The notes beneath the pieces are model-generated. The model did no database searches. It saw nothing but the letters and a program-made list of their open reading frames with translations, and had not been told where the DNA came from. From Gracilariopsis chorda (taxonomy: Eukaryota; Rhodophyta; Florideophyceae; Gracilariales; Gracilariaceae): a DNA stretch of 64,000 nucleotides. The position numbers were made by a program, and so were the translations under genes. Of the stretch, positions 57,457 through 64,000 are shown piece by piece; within the stretch, counting starts at the first letter, position 1, and the number at the start of each line of letters is the position of its first letter. The DNA lies in the NCBI GenBank assembly GCA_003194525.1, contig NBIV01000044.1, positions 303,542-367,541 of the forward strand, written 5' to 3'.

Positions 57457-60400
57457 GTGTCCCACGTGTCCATATCCACCATTGTGGGGCGTAGTTCATA
57501 TACACACTACACAACCGATAATATCGGGAAAGCATTCAAGTACCAAGAATCCCTCCTTGAGGGCGTTGCACTTCAGAATAAGGAGCGGTTATGCAGCATC
57601 AAACTGTTCAAACAAGAAGTGGCGTCCATGGCGTTGGAAATCGCACTCACGGAGACTGCACTGGCACGGGTCAACCCTTCTAAGTCGAAGCACTCTCGTT
57701 GGCAAGGAGGAAAACCGTCAACACCTGCCGCATCGAACGGAAGGGAAACTTCATTCTCTCGTCCCAAGCCAAAGGGCGGAAAGCGTTCGAATAAGAGAAA
57801 GGACATCGAGTGGACCGAATCCTGCCTGAATCCAGACGGTTTTGAGAAACATCGCCTTAAGGAATGCAAGAAAACTCCAGAGGAACGGAAACCGGAACTG
57901 TTTGAGAAGTACTACAGCACCAGGGCAGCGAAGAAGGCCAAAGCGATTAAGGATTTGTCGACAGCAAGTCCTACGGTACCCATAGCAGACACGGGAAGGT
58001 TCAAGATCGCGTTGGAAGACACTGTCTTGGAAACCGTCTTAGGTGATTCTGTGGCAGATTTCAGTGCAATCGGATCAAACCTGTTCACTCAGGTACTCTC
58101 GGAGATGCCGAACCTCGACATCCGTCTCCTGGACCGACCCATTGCCCTGGCGGGTGCTTTCAGCACCAGCAACGACGCAGAAGTTTTCGCCTCTCGATCA
58201 GTTAAGATGGCAATAACTATCTACCTCCCGGGTTCCAACATCCCAGTCCGCGTCAGAGGAGTGGAATTCTTTGTAGTGGATCACCACATGAGGGAGATAC
58301 TCCTCGGTCGTCTATTCCTTCACTCTATAGGATTCGACTTGCAGGATCATCTCGTCCGTGTCACGGAGGCGATTCACGACAAGCACCTCGATGAACTTGA
58401 CCCAGACACTTTAAAGCTTGCAGCTGCCAAGTATAAGGGCCTGTCATACACAGACGCCGACGACGACCCAATAGAACTACCTGAGTGTCTATCTACGGGA
58501 ATCGGAGAGGACAGCGAAGAGGCTATCAAGGAAGCTTTCAGAAGAATTCTCGACGAAGCAAAGAGTAACGGAATATCTGATGCAGGACAGAAGAGACTCG
58601 AGGACATGCTCCAGAAGTATCATGACGTCTTCAGGATCAAGCTGGGCGCTGACCCGCCCGCTGACGTCCCTCCACTCGTTATCACTCCCATGAAGAACGC
58701 CAAACCACACCGATCACCCCAACGCCGCTATGCAACGCACCAGAGGGACTTCATCATAGAGACCATCCGGGAGTTGGAGGCAGTGGGGGTCATTTACAAG
58801 AATACCGCTGCAAGATGGGCCTCACCAGCTCTGGCGGTCCCAAAACCAGGCTCAGCTAGGCTTCGTCTCACAGTAGATCTACGTGGACCCAATACACGTA
58901 CCGTTCTGATACAATCATCGATGCCCCACCTCGATTCCAAATTTCAAGACATGACAGGCAGTACTGTTTCGCTAATCTGGATTTGGCTCACGGCTACTGG
59001 CAGCTACCCCTATCCAAATAGTCGCAAGAGATGATGTCAATACAGACACTACTAGGTGTCTATTCATCGAAACGCCTACTACAAGGGGGAAGCGATTCCG
59101 GCAACCATTTCCAAGCTGTGCTCGCGCACAAGTTTGTAGGGCGAGTGGACAAATTTCTGCATTTGCTAGACGATTTCGTTTTCTATGCCAAAACCGAAGC
59201 GGAACTGCTGTCCAACATAGAGCATTTCTTGCAGGTATGTCAGGAAATTGGTTTGAAGATCCACGCCGAGAAGACACATCTCTTCCGAAGAGAGGTTCAG
59301 TTCTGCGGACAGATCATATCATCGGAAGGCATTCAATACCATCCACGGCACTATGACGCTCTTTTGGCTATGAAGCAACCTACGATGGCTACTGAACTGC
59401 AGCAATTCGTGTGCGGAACAAACTGGATGCGCAGCTCTATCCCGGACTACGCCCGACGAATTGCACCACTACACCAGCTTCTGGAAGATTGCTACAAGAA
59501 GGTTTGAAAACGAACACGTAGGGCACTCCGCAAGCTTTCCATCACCGACCAGTGGGGCGCCGACCATGATTCAGTTTTCGCTGACATCAAGGATCAACTG
59601 GCCGCCTCAGTCCAGCTGGCTCATCCGCACGCGGATCATGACTTGTGTCTATTCACAGATGCTTCCGAGACGCACTGGGCAGCCATCCTGACACAAGTCC
59701 CAACCGGAGACCGAAACAATCCGATCGAGGAACAGAGGCACAAACCTCTGTGTTTTCTGTCTAGATCTTTCTCGGGATCAGCTGGAAACTGGTCAATTGC
59801 TGAGAAAGAAGGGTACGCAATCGTCGAGTCGATGTGCAGTATGGACTACATTACAATGGGACACGAGACCAACATATTCACTGATCACGCAAACCTAGTA
59901 TACTTGTACGATCCGTATGGTAGAAATCCCGGCATTTCGAGGCAAACTGCGAGCAAACTCATGCAATGGGCTATCAAGCTCAGTGCTTTTCGCTATGTCG
60001 TCGAACATATTCCTGGGGAACAAAACGTATGGGCGGACATGTTGACGAGATGGGCTGTCAATCCTTCTCGGCATGTTCATTCCAGCAACCTTATGAAAGC
60101 AATGGCCCTCATGGTAGCTACTCTGAATCCTGGCCTCGAACTGAAGTTGGACTTGCCCAAACTATCTGACATTATTGCAACACAGCAACAAACCAACGAC
60201 AAACCTCCGAATCAGTTCAAGCCGACATCCCAAGGAATCTGAAATCAACAGGAGGTGCTGTGGATTCCGAATGAAGCACCAATACTGAAGCTCCGCATTA
60301 TCATCGCCGCTCATACCGGTCATGGCCGTCATAGCAGTGCCAATGTGACCATGGCTACAGTTCGGGCATACTTCTACTGGAAGAGAATGGAGGATGATGT

Positions 60401-60941
60401 GAAATATTTCGTCGACACTTGCATCCACTGTCTGTGCACCGAGCCTTCTATTACTATTCTACGTCCACTGGGTCACACGTTACACGCAGAGCAGCCAAAC
60501 TAGTTGATCCATTTTGACTTTTGCTACGTGTGCCCAGGAGAAAAGGGCTTTCTGTACGTACTAGTCGTCAAAGACGACCACAGCAGATATTTATGGCTCG
60601 TGCCTGCCACGGAAACCATTGCTGATGTGGTAGCAGACACACTCATCAAATGGTTCGCATCCTTTGGTACTGTCAAGCAATGGATCTCGGACCGTGGAAC
60701 CCATTTCAAGAATGAAGTTGTCAGGATGCTGAAGGAAGTAACGAAGTCGGCTCATCACTTCATGCTCGCATATTGCCCTTGGTCTAATGGTACGTTAGAA
60801 GTCATTAATCGACAATTGCGAAGGACTATGCGCGCTCTCCTGTCAGAATACCAACTACCCATCGCTTGCTGGCCAACCATTCTACCCGTTGTTCAATCGG
60901 CACTGAATAATGTAGTGCAATACATTCCCGCGTACGGGCGA
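57457..60941 (+). pseudogene. pol: gypsy-2 Pol: protease, RT, RNase H, integrase, multiply broken
   Basis: The first frame (57457-59034) has a zinc-region-like ECKKTPEERKPE, a protease candidate LGDSVADFSAIGSNLF (D-S-V where D-S/T-G is usual), then the RT start (HRSPQRRYATHQRDF ... GVIYKNTAARWASPALAVPK). The RT is frameshifted near 58960-59030 and resumes with LLDDFVFYAK, the catalytic DD, at about 59170. RNase H (CLFTDASETHWAA ... EHIPGEQNVWADMLTRW) is in 59643-60242. The integrase zinc region and core (HFDFCYVCPGEKG, SDRGTHFKNE, SNGTLEVINRQ, keeping D-D-E) lie at 60255-60941, with a TAG at 60501-60503. Not functional. Confidence 0.85.
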
Positions 60942-61245
60942 TGGTGAAACTCATATCTGAGGTGTACTCGGTGCGAGCGATGAAGCGGGATGCATGAATT
61001 TTAGCCCCCGTTTACCGGGCTAATTAGCGGTCGGGTTACCCAGGGTGGTTATGGGAACATTCATATTTTGTGGTACTTGCCTGGCAAGGGTGGTGGACAC
61101 GTGGCTACAGCCCCGGCCAGGAGGCCCAAAACGGCTACTTATTTTAGTATAGTTTAGGGGTTAATTTTACTTAGGCTAGTGCACTACCTACTGTACTGCA
61201 CTGAGCTAGTACTTGAGCGTCGGCCGCACGGCGGCGAGCTCACCA
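60942..61245 (+). repeat. candidate 5' LTR of the third element
   Basis: Starts TGGTGA at the gypsy-2 break and could end TCACCA at 61245 (6-bp inverted ends, 304 bp). An alternative end is AGTTTCACC at 61328-61336, which pairs with the opening GGTGAAACT over 9 bp. The right border and primer site are therefore open. No partner LTR is in the window. Confidence 0.45.
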
Positions 61246-61975
61246 AGAAAAGTAACAAGAGTTCGGCTCTGACTCTATTCGCCATGCGAAGTGTCTAACT
61301 CCTCGCGGAGGTACACCGCTTGCCCGATAGTTTCACCCGACTCGCACCACCGAGGAGACCGTGCTCGTCGTACCCAGTGGGTTGTGACCACTCGTGGTAT
61401 TCGTTGTTGTCGTGTGACCGCCCGTACAGGCCCTATCTCCGCCCCAGTTTTGGGTATTGATATTACCGACGTGTGTCGTGAGACCGTGAGACCATCCCTT
61501 CCCCTCATATCCCCTAACCGCCGCGCGGTGCGTGTTCGTGTGTGTGTATCGGCACCCCCCCCCTCCGGGGTCTGTTCCCGCTTTCCGCACGCCCCCGTCG
61601 GGTGGTCCCTTTCCCTCTTTTGTTCCACTGTTCGCAGGCTACTTCCGGACCAGCCGTGGTTCCGACCCGTTCTAACCCCTAAACCTCCGAGGTACATCCA
61701 GGCTCCCGACGGAGTTACACCCGTCATACGGGACACGGAGGGCTCTACCCAGCTGGGCCTACCTCTCCAAGAGAGCAAGGCTTCGAGCTGCCTTGGGTGC
61801 CTTTCCCACACCGGGATTGCACCACAAGTGGTCTCCCGACCTAGAACGGGTTTGGCTTTCAATCCGGCCTGTCGGAAGTCCGCTTCCCCTTTTCCCTTTT
61901 ATCCCTTTTTGCTCATTCGTTGAGATTCCCAAGCCGTGGGACTGGTGAAGTAAGCCGTGGACGGCTATCTGCAGT
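61246..61975 (+). other. leader of the third element
   Basis: About 730 bp between LTR candidate and first gag-like ATG. No convincing protein; contains a C run at 61554-61563 and pyrimidine-rich tracts. Confidence 0.45.
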
Positions 61976-62680
61976 ATGCTACCCACAGCTCCGAGTTCCC
62001 CCAGGAATGGTCCGCAACGGAACGCCGCAGCGGCGAGATCACGAAGGTCCGTTCCGGAACAACTACTTACCAATGCCGTCGGTCTGGAATCCCAAGGAAT
62101 CCCATCGGCAACCTCGGTGCCTCGAGCCGTGACAGCTGTGGCCACTACGCCACCTCCGGTGGTCGAAACGCCGTCGGCTGTCCCCCCGAGACCCGGGTCG
62201 CCTAAGTACCATCTCCTCGAGTCGAGAATCGACATTGCCAATGTGGCCCACGCCTCCCTCTCGCAGCAAGTTACCGAGTTGGAACGGCGATGGAGTGACT
62301 CCCTGGCTCGGGATTACTCGGGAGATATTCGTCTCCTGAGAGCTGATGTGAATTCCATTCTGGAGTGTCTGGGTACTCCGGCTGCCTTCGTAGAAGGATA
62401 TCGGGAGTTCGTGGAGGAAGTTAAAACCCATATGATGCGGGTAACCGGACGTATGGACACGCTGGAAGCGTTGCTCAGAGAAGACCTGAACGCTCCGAGA
62501 CAGGAGGAAGTGAAGGTCATCTCAACCCAACACCGCTCCAGTCACCTCCCCCGTCACCCTGGAAAGAGAGTTCATCGTTATGAAGTTTCGCCAAGTTCCG
62601 ACTCGGAAACAAGTTCGAGTAGCTCGTCTTCGAGATCATCGCGTGAAGGGAGAAGCCGCCGTCGCGGAGAAGAAACCTAG
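61976..62680 (+). CDS. gag-like ORF1 of third element (coiled coil, Ser/Arg tail)
   Basis: 234 aa from ATG 61976 to TAG 62680. Low-complexity Pro/Ala N-terminus, a helical middle with coiled-coil spacing (SRIDIANVAHASLSQQVTEL, LLRADVNSILECLG, RVTGRMDTLEALLREDLN), and a C-terminal Ser run plus Arg/Ser stretch. No known domain. It overlaps ORF2 by 101 nt in a +1 relation, so it is likely the first part of a Gag read by frameshifting, or a separate protein. Confidence 0.6.
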   Translation: MLPTAPSSPRNGPQRNAAAARSRRSVPEQLLTNAVGLESQGIPSATSVPRAVTAVATTPPPVVETPSAVPPRPGSPKYHLLESRIDIANVAHASLSQQVTELERRWSDSLARDYSGDIRLLRADVNSILECLGTPAAFVEGYREFVEEVKTHMMRVTGRMDTLEALLREDLNAPRQEEVKVISTQHRSSHLPRHPGKRVHRYEVSPSSDSETSSSSSSSRSSREGRSRRRGEET

Positions 62681-64000
62681 TTCGAGGGCTACCTACACCT
62701 CCCATGGAGCAATCCGTGCGCGGGAGAAAGGTCGCCGTCATTTCGGCTTGAAGGAATTGAAACCGACGAATCCCCTTTACAGGAAGCTGTTGTCCTATCG
62801 TTATTACCGATTGGAAGACTCTTCGGGCACTCGAAGTTCGAGAGACACCGGTCGGGTGAAGGATCTCATACGTCGTATGAATGTGACGATGCTTAAGCAG
62901 AAGTTCTCCGGTGAAGATCCGATCCTCGTGTTGGATTTTCTGGCCCGCTTTGTGCAGGAAGCAGACGTACTCGAAATGAGTGAGGCGCAGGCATACGTTG
63001 CGTTGCCCTACTTTCTTTCAGAAATGGCTGAAGATCAGTACAACTCGGTCAGGGGTTCGTCCAGGGCCTCAGAAGGAGGTGTTACGTGCTGGCCCGAGGC
63101 TGTACACTACCTGCTCAGGTCGTACGCGACGGGAACTGCAATCAGTCAAGCCATCGTGGCGGTTCGCGATACGAAACAGAAGCCTGGTGAAACGGAAACG
63201 TCGTATTCAACTCGCTTGAATAAAGCGTTTCATCGTTGTGGAAATGTGTTTACCGCTTTTGAGCGTTGCTCCATGCTGGTGGATGGTTTAGATCCTGGTA
63301 TCAGGGCACTGGTGTCCCGCTACAGGGAAGAGAAGCGCAAGGCGACGTATCTGGAACTGGTCCAGTACGCGCAGGCTGAGGGTGACACCCTCAGAGCGAG
63401 AGACCCGAGGCGTCGGTCGTCGAAGGCTCTCTTCGTCGAGAACGAGGCTTCCTCGGCATCTCTCCCTAACCCGGGACCACCTTCCGGATTTGCGGATAAC
63501 ATCCAGTATCTTGGCAGTCTTGAACAGTCGTTGGCAACCTCGGAACTGCCGTCCACGGTTACACCACCCGTGGTAGATCCGGCCTTTTACGCAAACCCCG
63601 GTCGGGTTCCCCCAGCCCCGCTAGCCTACGCGTCGAGCGCCACAAGACACTCCCGCCCGGGATGGTCCAACCCGAAGCAACTAGCATTCCAACCACAACA
63701 CCCTCAGCACCGCGGAATGATGTCCCACGCCACCGGAACACGTTCAGCCCCGCTGATTTGCTACATTTGTTACCTTGAAGGTCATACTGCGTCGCAGTGT
63801 ACCCTCCCCATTCGCGAGATGTGGAAGATCGTGGGAAATTATGAGAATCTCCCACCGGAGCATAAGGCTCGTGTCCCGAGTAATTCGTATGAAGACGCAA
63901 AGGCTGCGGTCCACAATGCTCAAGCTCGAGAAGCCGCGAAAACCGCGAACGGTAACAACCCTAACCTTTCGGAACGGGCTCAGCCGCACCCAGCGGTCGA
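62580..64000 (+). CDS. gag: gag-like ORF2 with CCHC zinc knuckle (3' end beyond window)
   Basis: Open from ATG 62580 to the window end (at least 473 codons, no stop). The middle has retrotransposon Gag character (EDPILVLDFLARFVQEADVL, YLLRSYATGTAISQA, GETETSYSTRLNKAFHRCGN, FERCSMLVDGLDPGIRALVS). A canonical CX2CX4HX4C zinc knuckle CYICYLEGHTASQC follows at about 63760-63801. After it the sequence remains open, so a protease or further Pol may be fused. It overlaps the end of ORF1 in the +1 frame. Partial at the window edge. Confidence 0.75.
   Translation, partial: MKFRQVPTRKQVRVARLRDHRVKGEAAVAEKKPSSRATYTSHGAIRAREKGRRHFGLKELKPTNPLYRKLLSYRYYRLEDSSGTRSSRDTGRVKDLIRRMNVTMLKQKFSGEDPILVLDFLARFVQEADVLEMSEAQAYVALPYFLSEMAEDQYNSVRGSSRASEGGVTCWPEAVHYLLRSYATGTAISQAIVAVRDTKQKPGETETSYSTRLNKAFHRCGNVFTAFERCSMLVDGLDPGIRALVSRYREEKRKATYLELVQYAQAEGDTLRARDPRRRSSKALFVENEASSASLPNPGPPSGFADNIQYLGSLEQSLATSELPSTVTPPVVDPAFYANPGRVPPAPLAYASSATRHSRPGWSNPKQLAFQPQHPQHRGMMSHATGTRSAPLICYICYLEGHTASQCTLPIREMWKIVGNYENLPPEHKARVPSNSYEDAKAAVHNAQAREAAKTANGNNPNLSERAQPHPAV

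Larger units (their letters stand above)
55675..60941 (+). mobile_element. second Ty3/gypsy retrotransposon (gypsy-2), decayed and 3'-truncated
   Basis: Gag-like region (56198-56824), a non-coding insert, then protease/RT/RNase H/integrase (57457-60941) in gypsy order, with several stops and frameshifts. The integrase ends abruptly where a new element begins (about 60942). No 3' LTR follows. The RT and integrase are not close to gypsy-1, so this is a distinct family. Confidence 0.85.
60942..64000 (+). mobile_element. third LTR retroelement, 5' part only (runs off window)
   Basis: Begins inside the gypsy-2 integrase. A candidate 5' LTR, an untranslated leader of about 700 bp and two overlapping gag-like frames are visible; any pol lies beyond 64000. 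It inserted after gypsy-2, making a nested structure. Superfamily is not decided by Gag alone; Ty3/gypsy is likely. Confidence 0.7.

Overview
The window is nuclear DNA of a eukaryotic alga, most likely a multicellular (florideophyte-type, Chondrus-like) red alga. The clearest lineage marker is a nuclear CpcT/CpeT-type phycobiliprotein lyase (34720-35703). A siroheme-pathway methyltransferase and an unidentified protein both carry plastid-type leaders. Genes are compact and mostly intronless. The few introns seen are short (72-113 bp), GT-AG, and sit near the 5' ends of genes. Long stretches between genes are packed with LTR retrotransposons, pogo-type DNA transposons and LINE debris. The species assignment is inference.

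Layout. 0-3 kb: ribosomal protein L10 and cytidine deaminase. 3.4-8.9 kb: Ty3/gypsy chromovirus-like element with 201-bp LTRs, GGTAA target duplications and a 608-bp LTR-like insertion inside pol. 9.4-11.7 kb: pogo/Tigger-like transposon, copy 1. 12.4-17.2 kb: an NNMT/PNMT/TEMT-family methyltransferase and a large multi-OB-fold protein that resembles CTC1 of the telomere CST complex. 17.2-20.2 kb: gene-poor, low-complexity DNA. 20.2-25.7 kb: a Ty1/copia element with LTRs identical by eye and one uninterrupted 1326-residue Gag-Pol frame. 26.6-35.7 kb: gene-dense block with CutA, a small coiled-coil protein, an NDR/LATS-type kinase, a two-TM protein, a CDIN1-like nuclease, profilin and the phycobiliprotein lyase. 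37.8-45 kb: LINE fragments around a near-perfect 3.3-kb inverted repeat holding two divergent identical genes for a secreted protein. 46.8-53 kb: two tandem F-box/LRR paralogues (the second frameshifted), uracil phosphoribosyltransferase, uroporphyrinogen-III C-methyltransferase and the plastid-targeted protein. 53.4-64 kb: pogo copy 2, a decayed second Ty3/gypsy element, and the 5' part of a third retroelement with two overlapping gag-like frames that runs off the window.

The cellular genes do not form one pathway. Several relate to housekeeping (RPL10, CDA, UPRT), tetrapyrrole or light harvesting (CpcT/CpeT-like lyase, SUMT) and nuclear maintenance or signalling (CTC1-like, CDIN1-like, NDR kinase). 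The most unusual structures are the gene-bearing palindrome at 38176-41480, the insertion at 5129-5736, the CTC1 candidate with its extremely G-rich coding strand, and the paired F-box/LRR proteins that share an unrecognised C-terminal domain.
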